NCBI RefSeq assembly: GCF_028858725.1
Contig: NC_084760.1
Coordinates: 65,601,867 to 65,665,866, forward strand
Length of the DNA stretch: 64,000 bases
DNA from: Colius striatus
Taxonomy: Eukaryota; Chordata; Aves; Coliiformes; Coliidae
Reading direction: 5' to 3'
Part shown: positions 1 to 12,183 of the stretch, piece by piece
How positions within the stretch are numbered: the first letter of the stretch is position 1
Layout: each line of letters starts with the position of its first letter
Made by a program: the position numbers and the translations under genes
Notes under the pieces: generated by a model
What the model was told of the DNA's origin: nothing
Seen by the model: only the letters and a program-made list of their open reading frames with translations
The model's database searches: none

Positions 1-2469
1 GATTTATTTAGTCATTGCAATTACACTAAAACAGTTAACTAAAAATAATGCCAAATAATTAATTTACTTGGTATTTAAATGTAAGAAATTGCCATGAATG
101 ACTGCAAATTACTCACAGACAAGGCAAATTTTCTTATCACTTGCAGGAAATGGGATGGTTAATTTTCAAATGTTATTTATTTCTGCTGCTTTCAGTGGCT
201 TGCCACTGCTGTTCCACCTGCTGAGCAACCCACAGGAAAATCTAGTTACTGAGGCTGGTCCCAAAGCACTGAGTGCCCTGGTGCTCCCTTTCCAACTTCT
301 TCGACTGCACAAAAAGCTACATCCAAAAGAAGCATAAAGAAGGATAAAAAAGGAAAAAAATCCCTAATGCCCCTTAACATAGGAGTCTGAAGACCTTGTA
401 TCTATCATCTGATGATTCTTCAGTGTCTACTGAGGTTTAACCTCACATTTCTGTTGTTTCACTGACCAGCACTTCAGCAATGCCTCACCTACATGACCAT
501 CTATTTTGGGAGGCAGGGGGTGGAAGCACTGTTTGAACATAAAAACTTTGAGATCACTCTCCTACTGTTAAATCTGATGAAAACTAGCTAAAAGAGTAAA
601 AAAAAAGTGATGGAGAAGGTGGTAAAGGAGACATACCACAAAGTCACAATATCCTTGCTTCTATAGGAAAACATATGAATAAGTAGATTTGATTCCTTTC
701 ATTTGCTTAGATGCTAAAGTATCCCTGTGCTGGGGAGGATGGGATTAATGGTGTGTAATGCTCTGAAAGTGTTTCATTCCTAGCAACCTATTCTTAATTG
801 CCACACCTGCACAACAGAGAAAAATTCATGCTTTTCCCTGTCACAAACCAAAGCTCAGCTACTGCAGCACAGGCAGAAGAGTGGCACACAGAGAAATCAG
901 ACCTTGGGGTCCTCTCTATGGGCTGCTTCAAAGTCCGAAGGCACAAGGAATGCTGACCTGGCCCAGGACACTGAGGCTCTTGAAAGAGAACATGCTGGGT
1001 CCTACAGCATGATCAGTGCAAACTCCACCATGCTGCCCATGATATATACCTGCTTTCTTGGCTCCTGAAGCTAGAACAAGAATAAACCTCCCAAAACAGT
1101 CTGATGGACAGGAATAGCTCACACCAGGCAAATAGGACCAGCACAACACATAACTGGTAAAATGTCCTTGCACCCCAAGGGAATCCAGGCCATCTCCAGT
1201 CTCTGGTGCAATAGGGGCCCTCTCCTCTGGAAATTGCTCTATGGACAGTAAAACTTTAGCCTAAACAGATTATAAAAGGCAAAGCAGTAGGCTATCTAGG
1301 AACTCCTCCTTTCCTTTCACTGTTTTGCTGTTTATTTTGAAGTACTATTAAAATATCCTTCAGAAAGATCAGTAAATGTAACCTCCTATTGAGGCTTGCT
1401 CTTCCCAAGAGAAATAGCAATGCCAGAGAAATAAAAATAATAATTTTTTTTAAAGTCCTCAGACACCCTTCAGTGCCTTCGTTTGAATTGAATTTAGTGG
1501 AGCTGCTCGCTTGGAAAGATGGAGAACAAAGTCTCCCCATTCATCCTGCTTATCTCACATAGTCCCCTTGTCACAGCCCCTGTGGAAGCAAAGTGAGTGC
1601 AGAGAGGGAAGGCCTTGGAGAGTGCCAGCCAAGATTTACAAGTCCCTGCAGGCCCAGCCCTAAAGAGCACTCAGGAATTTACTCAACTATAAAGCACATC
1701 CTGTAACACTCCCTGAGAGGAGATGGTACAGCCAGTGTTGAACATGAACACAGGAATTATAATCCAAGGCAGGAGTCCACACTTGAAAAAAAACCCCAGC
1801 TGTTTCTCTCTCCTAGCTTTGGGTCACACTATAGATTGAGTCAGAAGCCTGCAAGACAGATGTTCTTCATAAAAAACCTGACAAGACATGCTCCAGGAAG
1901 GGAGCTCATGGTGACAAAAGTCTTGAGTTTCTCTTATTGTCTTCTTTTGTTAGAATTTTTTCAGTCATGTTAACAATGAAACAACAGATGTTCAGAGACA
2001 TTAGAAAACTCCATCCTTGGAAATATTCAAAATATGACCAGACACAGCCATGAGCAACCTGCTCTTCCTGGCCTTGCTTTGAGAAGGGGCATTAAGCCAG
2101 TCTTCCAGAGGTCTGTTCTAGTCTAAATTATTCAGTGCTTCACCTGCTTGTGTTACATATTAAATCCACTTTACCTGAAAAGGCCCAGTAGTCAGTGGGT
2201 CTTAATGATGCCTCCCAAAACTTCATATCACACAAGACCTACAGGATTTCTCCCTCTTCATTTCATCCTTGGTGTGCTTATGTGGGTGTTGGAAACCCAG
2301 ACTCGTTACTCGTTTCAGTTCAGCACATTTAATTAACTCTAATTGCTCCATTCTTATATTCTCACCAGCCTCACTCACACCATAAATTGGCTTCATGCCT
2401 TTACTGGAAAGATGCTCAAGGTAGGACACCACACATCCATGGAAAAATACTAATAGAGACTCTGCCTGG
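1..2469. other. Non-coding stretch, nothing recognised
   Basis: Mixed composition, only short open frames of about 60-83 codons on both strands with no domain, splice pattern or repeat I can name. Confidence 0.6.
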
Positions 2470-2850
2470 ATCACTTGTTATTCCCCACCCTCCCCCCAGC
2501 TAGTAAAACTAGGGGGAATATGTTTCCTCTGGCTTCATAAAAGCTTAAAACAAGAGTGGAAAGAGTGACCTTACAGTCATCCCAAAAGGGCATCTGATCC
2601 AGCACCCTCTCTGGCACTGGGAATAGAGATGACTCAGGAAAAGTATAAAAATAGAACAAGCATGCAGCAATACTCCCCACAAACCTCTTAGCCTCCAGAG
2701 CCAAAAGTGTTGTCTTTGTGCTCAGCCACCCTCAGAGGACTTGCCTTCCTTTCATTCATCTAACATAATTTCAAACCCACCTGTACCACATTTTATCCAG
2801 AGCACTATCATCCTTCAAAGCCTCATCACAGAAGTTTTGCTTTTAGGTGC
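2470..2850 (-). mobile_element. Probable ancient CR1-type fragment
   Basis: It shares CATCTGATCCAGCACCC, AAGCATGCAGCAATACTCCCC and a following CTTCC / ATTCATCTAA block with the 31195-31840 element, in the same orientation. Limits uncertain. Confidence 0.4.
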
Positions 2851-3177
2851 AGCTTCAGGTTAGGGGGAAATAAAAATAACCAAGAGTCTTAGCATTTACT
2901 CTTGCATTGCTGGCAATGCCTACACCCAAAGTTAAAATCAGTATTCAGACTTCTCCTTAACCAGAACAATCTTAGCACTTCCAGTAAATACCAAATCTAT
3001 TTCCAGGTTCACTGAAGCAATGAGGAACAGACATTTTGCCTCTCACAATAACTTATCGAGGTTCTTTTTTTATAATCAAGGGAAGGGAGCATCCAAGAAT
3101 GCTGGATGGAATGAATGTTGCATTTCAAAATACCAAGAGGGGAATTTTCTTCTTCTCTTACTTAAATTGCTTCTGAT

Positions 3178-4100
3178 ATGATTAACCTGGCAGGATGGTG
3201 TGGCTTAGGCCTAGCAACACAGACACAGCTGCTTGACTCAGGGAAGAAAACAACATTAATCTGCCACCAACCAAAAGCAGAAAAAACAAAAAACAACACA
3301 GAGTGGGATGATGATGAGGAGGAGCAGCATGACCAGCTCTGTGAGCCCCACTTCCCTCAGTCTTCCTCTCTTCAGGGGCTCACAACCCCCATCCCAGTAT
3401 CTCCAGCTCCCCCTCAGCAGCACAGAGGGGGTAAAACATGGCAGCTGCAGTCAGTCCCTCAGCGATGGCTCCTACCACTCAGTTCACCTCAGGGCCAGAG
3501 GATTCCACACCCTTCCCCTGCTCCAGCACGGATCCCTCACACATCAGACAGTCTTGTACAGAGCTCTCAGCCATGGGCCCATCTCAAGGCCACAGTTCCT
3601 CACTACCTTCCTTGTGAGTCTCCTCGGGCAGCTCTCAGCCTGGCCCATCCTGCCCTATGGCTGCCTCCCCACACAGCTCCAGCCCATCTCAGCCATGGCC
3701 GCCCCTCTGCTGTGGGGTTCTCTCAGAGCTGTGGGAAGTTGTCAGTCCCTCCAGTGCCCTCTGTGAGTACAGGGGCACAGCTGCCATCTCACCTGGGCTG
3801 CACAGTACTGCTTCAGTCCAGTACTGCTGCTCTTCCTCCCCTTCTTCAGTGACTTCCTCATAACCACCTCCATCTTGTATCACTCCCCCCACTACAGATT
3901 TCCCTCCTTAAATTGTGATGGCAGAGGCACCAGATTGGCCCAGCTGAGGCCACAGGTGGGTGGGTCCAACCCAGAGCTGGCGGAGGGGAGAGAACTCCTT
4001 GTGGGGGTCACCACTGCAGCCTCTTCCACTTGTGCCATGAGAAAACAGCTTCACACAAACCCAACACACAGAACCAAGAGTTTACCAGGCATGGTGGTAC
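3178..4100. other. C-rich segment next to the LTR-like element, no secure gene
   Basis: From 3300 to 3870 the plus strand is strongly C/T-rich and poor in stops, so a 224-codon frame (3178-3852), a 152-codon frame (3308-3766) and an antisense 67-codon frame (3892-3689) overlap. None has a domain I recognise. Being directly downstream of the minus-strand LTR, it could be its internal leader or a degraded gag region; this is inference. Confidence 0.35.
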
Positions 4101-4665
4101 TGTTACCAAACTCTTTAATGAATAATCACTCTTTGAACCAAGTTTTGTAGTTCAGAAAGCCGACATTAGTTTATTATAGCGCGGGGTTCTCTCATGCTAA
4201 CATGCACACCCAAGTTTCAAAAGCTTCGTGGACTTACACAGTTACAGGATGCATACCCACACAATTCCCAAGAATTACCCAGATATTTCCAATAAGCCCA
4301 ATACATATGCAAACCACTTATGCAATGCATGTCATGTATGCTCAGTTAAATGAGGAGGGGCCTATGAGGAGTCTCTGTGGTCACTGGGGGAGATATACCC
4401 TCACTCTTTTTACCCCTAATTTGGTCATGAGTTGTCTCAAGACAAAACTTCTGTCTTGGCAGCTTCTGGTTTCATCACTCTTCCCACAAGACCAGAATGT
4501 AGATCTCAGTGTGTAAATCTGGTTATTATGACTTGGGTTTCTGTCTTACTCAAGGTCTTCCTTGTGTTGAGGTAGTTACTTTCTTGATATGCTTTGCTAG
4601 GGTAGTTACTTTGTTATGCTTTGTTGAAGCAGCTGCTTTGTTAATTTTATGCTTTGCTGGTATCA
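4101..4665 (-). repeat. LTR-like element on the minus strand
   Basis: Read on the minus strand, an AT-rich U3-like part with 'AGCAAAGCATAA' repeats is followed by a polyadenylation signal AATAAA (plus-strand TTTATT at 4170-4175) and a U5-like end TTTGGTAACA at 4101. The layout (regulatory region, polyA signal, about 70 bp, terminal CA) is that of a retroviral LTR. No second LTR and no secure primer site were found, and the upstream boundary is a guess. Confidence 0.5.
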
Positions 4666-6768
4666 GTACTGATGAATTTAGTTTTCATCCTGGGGGAAAA
4701 AAGTTCCAGCTGCAAAACTGTGGCAGAGCTTTACTCCAGGAAGACCTGCAAGCTTCTGTTACCTTCACTTTCTGCCTAGTTCCTCTGTCTCACTCTACTT
4801 CATGTAGAATCCTTCAAAAGCTTCCCAGACCTTCTTCCATCTGTCTTCTCACCAGGTGGTCATAAATCAACCACTTCTTTATCTTCTCCTTGTCATTCCC
4901 TGCTCCAACGGGTCTCTCTTTGCCTTGTTCCTTTGTTCCTCCTTGGCTTGCCTTCAAGTCATTTTCCCTTTATCATTGTCCAATTTTTGTCCCTGTAGGG
5001 TAGAAGAGAAAAAAATGTACAAGAGAAAAAAAATTCAATGAACTGTACAATCATAAACATATTTGCCAGGCTACAGCAGGAATGAGTTGTTTATTAATAA
5101 AAAAGAGAGGTAAAATTTTAATGAATGCAGAGTACTAGGGTTTTTTTGTCTTTTCTCTTTTTTTGCTGTTGAAAGTGTTCCTAGCTTGGAGCTAAGAATA
5201 ATAATTTCATTAGTTCTGAAAAGACTTGGCAGGAGTCCAGGCCCAGTGCTTGACAAAGTGTGGAGAACTGAGGTGGGCATAAAAAGTGTTTCTATCTCAA
5301 TGAGATTTGATGTTCCACTTAAAATCAGCAGATCCTCTGCTAGAGTTAATTGGTGTCAGAGAACTTGTTTTCTTGTGGAGAATCTCAAGGCCAAGAAACT
5401 GCCTTACTCTATTTCATTATTTTCTTCCTTCCTTTTTCTTCCCCCACCCAAAAAAATGAGTACAGATGAGAAGCCTTGAATTCACCACTCCTGAATTGTT
5501 GTAGGGACCTGGGTGAGAAGAAATTGTTATTAAGGTCCAAATTTTGACAGCGTTTAGGCACATGCTTTAACAAAGCCTGTGTTTGTTCAAGCATTCCCTT
5601 TCCTGAATTCAGCCCACGACTCCAGCTGATGAGTTCAGGGAGAGCACAAGCAACAGTGATTTTATTTGCTTCCCTGTAATGCCCACCTTGCTCAGAGATG
5701 TCTGGTGGATGAAATGTTTTTCATGAGGCAGACAAAATGCCTGTTTTTACAGGGTGGCTTATTACTATGGCAACTAGTGTGCTTTCCCTCTCTTCACCTG
5801 CAGCACTGGTTTAAGAGGTCAGAGAGAAATCTCAGAGGAGTGTGTTCAAGTCACTTTCCCCACAACTGTCTTGGCCATGCAGGCAGTCCTGAAAGTGAAG
5901 TTAAATGGAAATCCAATTGATCAACATATCCCACAAAGCTGAACATCCGTATGGCTTTGCTAATGAAGCATCTACTCTACTGTCTACTAACTAGGGAATG
6001 AGAGGGACTAGGAGAAGGTTTTTCAGCTCTGTATGATGGCAAACTGCTGGACTTTGATACAAAGCCAGAGCCCAGAATACACCATGTACAGAAACAAGGG
6101 AAGTTTTGCAACAGCACCTTTTCAATCTGGGAAGAAGCAGAGTTTGAAAACAAGAGGCTGAGCTTGGAGAAATCCACGTTTGCCAGGCAGTGCAGCAGTT
6201 TAACTTGCCACTCAACAGCTTCTAAGGAAAATTACTAGCTTTCATAGCTGCAAAAAAACACAATCTGAATTGTTTTTAAGAGAGAAAAAGATTCTCTTCC
6301 TCATTTCCAGTTAGTACCTAACAACTGACAGGCAAAGCAAGCAAAAGGCAGAGAAATAGCTTCACTTTAGGCAATCAGAGCTACAGGCTCATTTTGCTTT
6401 TGCAAAGGATGCTACAGCCTTAAATGGCTCATTTTCCTACAAAAGCAACTGCAAAGGAACCTTCTCTCACCATGGGGCATTGCTTGCCCTTTCGTCCTGC
6501 TCTTTGAGGGCTGATGGTTGTTGATCCAGGCAGCTTTTGCACTTAGAGAAACACAACAGCCTGGATGCCCAATTTATTTGCTAAGGTTTGCTTTGTTTGA
6601 TTTTGGACAATCCCTTTCTTGCCTATAAAACCTGCAAGGTGATTGCCTCCCATAGATATTTCATGTGCTTACCTTGATGCTGCCTGTTTCTTTGTACCAC
6701 TTTCCCCTGTCCCCAGAGACCTGTCTGAGATACAGATCTCAGGTGCTGGTGATTTGTGAGAACTTACA
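4666..6768. other. Non-coding stretch, nothing recognised
   Basis: T/C-rich at the left (4740-5000), then mixed. Only short chance frames. The left part may still belong to the LTR-like element. Confidence 0.55.
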
Positions 6769-6832
6769 GGGGCATTAGACTAGATGATCTCTAAAGGTCC
6801 CTTCCAACCCCTACCATTCTATGATTCTATCA
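6769..6832 (+). mobile_element. CR1 LINE, 3'-end fragment
   Basis: About 60 bp of forward CR1 end: GACTAGATGATCTCTAAAGG followed by CCTTCCAACCCC and ATGATTCTAT. Confidence 0.85.
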
Positions 6833-9180
6833 TTCTCATGAGAAGATTTCTTTACATCAAGATTTCTGACTATGAAACAAGCCTTTGGGTTTCCTCTACA
6901 AGACCTCTGCTGGATTCTGCCTAGCAAAACAGAAAGTATTTCCTGACTGGTGGCATTGGCATTCATCAGTGGGATTCCTTTATCTCCCAGAAATGAAGCA
7001 GGTATTCTTTGGTCTGTCTCCACAGCACATGTCCATATGTGACAGGACACCTGGTGTACGTGTGCATTGCCAGACTCTTGTGCACCAGCTTACCTCAGTG
7101 CCAGTTCTTCAGTGCACGTGAAGTAGGTGAGTGGGCAAATGCCTCCCAGTAGCTATGAGGTTTACAGACCTCTAGAAGACATCTAGGTGTCACATTCACT
7201 CTTTTGCTTCTGTTTCTGCACAGTCCTGCTTACAGAGCTGATGGGGAGGGAAGATGTTAGCTCTTTGAATTCCACCACCAGGGAGAACAGTTGGATAGTC
7301 ATAGAGCCAGATCCTGCTATCAGAATGGTGACCCTGGTTAGTAGCCGTCACAGGTGACAAGCACAGTCATCAGGAAAGAAAGGGACAACAGGATTAACAA
7401 GGGAAAAGCAGCCTAGCTAATGTAGCTCTATCAGACTCATCCGTGGTGACTTCGGATAAGACAAGATTTCACTGCTGGACTGGTTATTTGTGGTTCCCAG
7501 CATACATGATTTGATTTCTCTTCTTTCTACACACAATTAAACCTGACTTGTTTAACCCAAGTTTTTCAATTTATTTTATTTGAATATAAATAAGTTTCCC
7601 ATGTTTCTGGCCAAGCTGAGTGGAGACAGCTTGATAAAGACCCTACGAAACGGGGACTGGGTGTTTTGCTGTTAATCCATGACTTGAATGAGCCCAGTAA
7701 AAATTCCAGGTTGGTAAATCTGAACTGGTAAATCCTTTGCTTGAGCTGTCTGTACTGAGATGCTGCAGGCAACTGTGGGACATGTTTGTGTGGCATCTAG
7801 CATAGGTAAGAGCTGTCCCTACCAGTGGTCCAGCCATCCTGGTGCTGCCTGCAGCACTGGAAACAGGAGACCACACATGTCTGGCTTTCCTGTGATTCCT
7901 AGCTGGCACTTTTCTGGCATCCTCAGGCCCAAGCTGGGGAAGGCTTGGAGAAAGAGTCCTGTCTGTTCCTTTCAGCATCCATATCATCCATTCCCTTTTG
8001 AACCTGTTGGTACAACAAATTCCAGTGTTAGCTACCTGCTGTGTAAAAACTTATTATCTTTTATGTGTTTTAAACCAATCTCCTGCTGTTTTTTTGTTCT
8101 CCCTGCTCAGCTGTCCTATAGAGAGATTTATTGGGCAACAGTCCCTCCCTTGGTTAATGCATTACTTTCACAATATGTCCTCCAAATAGATCCCTATTGC
8201 AGTCTGGGTCCAGTTCTAACCACTTGTAAAACTAAGCACTGATGCTAGTAAAGACATGATTCCCCCCTATCTGTACATCTAGAGAGTCCTGCAGGATCTC
8301 AGTGTTTAAATATAGACTTTTCATTGACAAAGCAAAGATTTCTGGCATAAGTCAGGAAGAGATGCTGTTCACTTCCATTCTCGTTCATCAGGAGCTCTGA
8401 AACAGCAGCTGTGACGGGAGACAGGCTTCAAAGGGGCAGCCTGTTTGTGACTCATGTGGATTCTGCTGAGTGTGTGATGCACATGGGAACAGAAACATGC
8501 TCCCACTGTGTCTCTCCCTGGGAAGCGATGTCCATCCTTCAGCAGCACCCTGCACCCCACAGACCAGCTGCCCCCACGTCTCTTTGCTCTGCTTGCTGCC
8601 AGCACTGGCTGCAGAAACGCAACAGGCTCCTAAGGCAAGTGAGAAGAGAGAAGCAAAGTGCATGAAATGTCAAGTACGCTTACATCCACGACAGCGAGGA
8701 GATGTCTCCAGAATGGAGCCCAGCAGCATATCACTGATATCACATATCATTTTTTCATAGCCTGGGATCCAGGCTATGAAAAAGGAGAGCAAGAAACAGG
8801 ATTTCTCCCTCATAGCATGATGTCAGAGCTACACATTCTTTGACCTGTAGAGGATGGATGTGCTCAAAGTGTGATCTCCACATTCAGATACAGGAACTCA
8901 AGGAGACACCAGCACTAGGCAGATGCTGTCAGCATTCTAGACCAGCAGGCATGGTGCAGAGCAGAGATAAGACCCAGCCTGCAAATGCAGGCAAGGGAAC
9001 TTGGACTTTCCTGCTCTAATGTGGTTGCTAATGAGCCATATTGGTCTGGCTCTGCACTCACACCTGCCTAAGTTTGCCCACAGCAGGGCTCTCCAGCTTC
9101 TGATAAAACAGCCAAGCTGTTCCTCCACCTGGTAGGCTCTGTTTGCACTGTGTCCCTCCAAGCTCCTGCCAAAACTCATG
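6833..9180. other. Non-coding stretch, nothing recognised
   Basis: Open frames up to 160 codons (7760-8242) have no recognisable domain and no compositional sign of coding. Confidence 0.55.
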
Positions 9181-9682
9181 ACAGAATCATAGAACCATAG
9201 AATGATGGGGGATGGAAGGACCCTCTAGAGGTCATCTAGTCCAACCCCCTGCTAAAGCAGGTTCCCCTCCATCAGGTCACACAGGAACGTGTCCAGGTGG
9301 GTTTGGGAACCTCTAGAGAAGGAGACTCCACACCCTCCCTGGGCAGCCTGTGCCAGGGTTCCCTCACCTCAACATCAAAGAAGCTTTTCCTTGTGTTCAA
9401 GTGGAACTTTTCAAGTCCTATCTTACATCCATTACCCCTTGTCCTATTGCTGGAGACAACAGAAAACAGTGTTGGCCCATCCTCCTGACATTCAGGCTTT
9501 AGGTACTTATAAATGTTGATGAAATCTTCCTTCAGTTTCCTCTTTTCCAGGCTAAACAGCCCCAGTTCCCACAGCCTTTCCTCATAAGAAAGATGTTCCA
9601 GCCCCCTGATCATCTTGGTAGCCCTCACTGGACTCTCTCTAGAAGTTCTCTCTTCTCTCTTGAACTGGGGAGCCCAGAAAGT
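9181..9682 (-). mobile_element. CR1 LINE, 5'-truncated
   Basis: Reverse CR1 with ACAGAATCATAGAACC at its left end. The minus-strand frame 9628-9272 keeps 118 residues of the RT tail ([19 protein letters not shown], then [11 protein letters not shown]). Confidence 0.93.
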
Positions 9683-10589
9683 ACAAGGCTGTTAATTGTA
9701 AAGTTAGTCCTTAAGTTCAAGCCCATTGCAACAAGAGAATCACTTGATCTTCTGCGTGCTGACTTCATCCAACCTTGTCAAAAAATAGCAAGGGGTAACT
9801 TGGGCAAGCTTTTCACAGGATCAGTCTGTCTCCTTCTGGAGCACAGGCATGCCTCATCTCCTCGCTGCATGCTGCAACCACTCCAGCAGCAGCAGAAGCC
9901 TCTGTGCAAAACCATCTGCATTGGCTTGACATTGCCAGGTGAATGGACATTGTCTAGTTATTAAAATCTGACAGTAAGGAGTAAGAAAACATGCTGCAAG
10001 CCCTGGGAACTCAGCTTTTCAATCGCTGCAACTGATTCAGTTGCAGCATTTTATTGCTTTCCAGGGGCTTACAGGCTTCTCAGAAAGAGGCTGCAGAGAA
10101 CTGTTTTTTTTGCTAACCCCTCCCCCCAGGACATCCCAGATATGGACTGTGCTTTTTTAAAAGACAGAGAAGACTTCAGATCAGATGTGAAGAGCTGCGA
10201 TTTTGGTTGTGCTGGCCTGTACACACATCTGGCAGGTGTCAGCATGTCAGAATAAGTGGGATGATCCTCATATCTATCCATTTGCCCATATGGCTCATCA
10301 CGCTCCAAGTATCACACAGAAATAAAGCAAAATCAAAAGCCTTTTGCTCAACAGCTGCCTACTCTGATGACTTCGGAAAAGGAAGGGAGGGATGAAGCAG
10401 TCTGTCTCTGTGTAGTCACTCTGTGTGTCTACGTGTCTGTCTACATCTCCACTACCTCCCTCCGGCTTTTGAACTTATCAGTAAGGCCTCCAGGCACAAA
10501 GGCCAACGTATCAAGTTTGGACATCACGCACTTTCCACCTGTGTGTGTGGGATCAAGGCTATTGCAAGCACTGCATACACAACTTCAGG

Positions 10590-11290
10590 CACAGAATCAC
10601 AGAGTCTTAAGGGTTGGAAGGGACCTCGAAAGATCATCCAGTCCAACTCCCTTTCCAGAGCAGAATCACCTAGAGTAGGTCACATGGGGACTCATCCAGG
10701 TGGGTTTTGAATGTCTCCAGAGAAGGAGATTCAACAACCCATCTGGGCAGCCTGTGCCAGTGCTCCCTCACCTGAACACGGAAGAAATTCTTCCTTGTAT
10801 TTCTTTGGAACCTCTTGTGTTCCAGTTTATACCCATTGCCCCTTGTCTTTTCATTGGCCATCATTGAGAAGGCCTGGTTCCACCGTCTTGACACTTACTC
10901 TTTACATATTTGTAAACATTAATGATGTCACCCCTCAGTCTCCTCCAAGCTAAAGAACCCCAGCTCCCTCAGCCTTTCATCAAAAGGGAGATGCTCCACT
11001 CCCTTCATCATCTTGGTGACCCCTTGCTGAACTCTCTCCAGCAGCTCCCTGTCCTTCTTGAACTGAGGGGTCCAGAACCGGACACAATATTCCAGATGCA
11101 GTCTCCCGAGGGCAGAGTAGAGGGGAAGGAGAATATCTTTCAACCTACTGCCCACAGCCCTTCTAATCCACCCCAGGATGCCATTGGCCTTCTTGGCCAC
11201 GAGGGCACATTGCTGGCTTATGCTCATCCTGCTGCCCACCAAAATCCCCAGGTCCCTTTCCCCTACACTGCTGTCTAAGAGTTCAGGCAA
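10590..11290 (-). mobile_element. CR1 LINE, 5'-truncated
   Basis: Reverse CR1: 3' end at 10590 (ACAGAATCACAGAGTC), then coding remnant 11296-10928 on the minus strand with [19 protein letters not shown] and RLHLEYCVRFW, typical of the CR1 RT C-terminus. More diverged at its 3' end than the 24.8 kb copy. Confidence 0.93.
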
Positions 11291-12168
11291 TGACACAGAA
11301 AGGGTTTACAGTCCAGTCCCTATATATCATTAGGATCAAAATGGCCCTGACCATCAGCGTCTGCCACCCTGATGAATACACACTGATTTGTCTCTGGCCA
11401 GTTCAGGGAAAAAGGGAAACTCCACCTGGATCAATCCAGCTATGGGCAAAAGGAGACTGGGTGCGAGCCGGGAATGTAAGGTGTGAAATCACAGCTAAAT
11501 AGGCAAGAAAAGATAAGGAAGGAAGGGGAAGGTCTCAGCACTGAAAAAGAAGAGATCAGTATATAATTTCAGCACTGCTCTTTGTGCTCAAAATATGGGC
11601 GGTCTCACCCAAAATAGTGTTTGGATATCAAACAAATGCTGCAGCCTGGAAAACTTAATCTTCTGAGAGGCCTCGAAACTGTCAGTTGCTAAATGCACCC
11701 TGACTTTGTGCAGGGTGACCTGCCACTGATCAGCCAGACTCTGCCTATCATCTCACTGATGGCTGCAACGTGGCAGGTGAACATGTCACAGAGAAGACTG
11801 AGGCACTTCCAGACAATGAAGCAGCTACTGTAGTGCTTTGCTTCTCTATTAATCTGAATAATCTAAGCAAGGTTGACTGCTGGCCGTTATTTCTTGTGTG
11901 CATGATGTAAATTCCCGACACATTTCAGCTGTCTCAGAAGCACTCGAGGTTTAGGATTCCTATTTAAAAATCTTCAGGGTCACATGTATATACATACACC
12001 TTCCTTGGATGTCCTGATGGGATTAAAAAAAGAAAAAATACTCAATGCAAACCCAGTGATGACACTTGCATTTCTGAAAAGCAAAACAGAGCATTCCTAG
12101 GACTCACAGTATGTTTCCTTGTTTATTATCTATTTTTCAGTGGCTTTTAGGTCTTGGGTAACACACAG

Positions 12169-12183
12169 AGGAGGAGGAGGAGG
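12169..12183. repeat. Short (GGA)n repeat
   Basis: Five GGA units in a row. Confidence 0.85.

Noticed and set aside
3178..3852. 224-codon frame as a possible gene
   Set aside because: Three frames and the opposite strand are open together in C-rich sequence. There are no domains and no splice context. Kept only as an unassigned block.
7760..8242. 160-codon frame
   Set aside because: No domain, with overlapping open frames on the other strand. Looks like chance.
9272..9628. CR1 reverse transcriptase frames (here and in the other CR1 copies) as genes
   Set aside because: They are 5'-truncated LINE remnants without promoter or complete ORF2.
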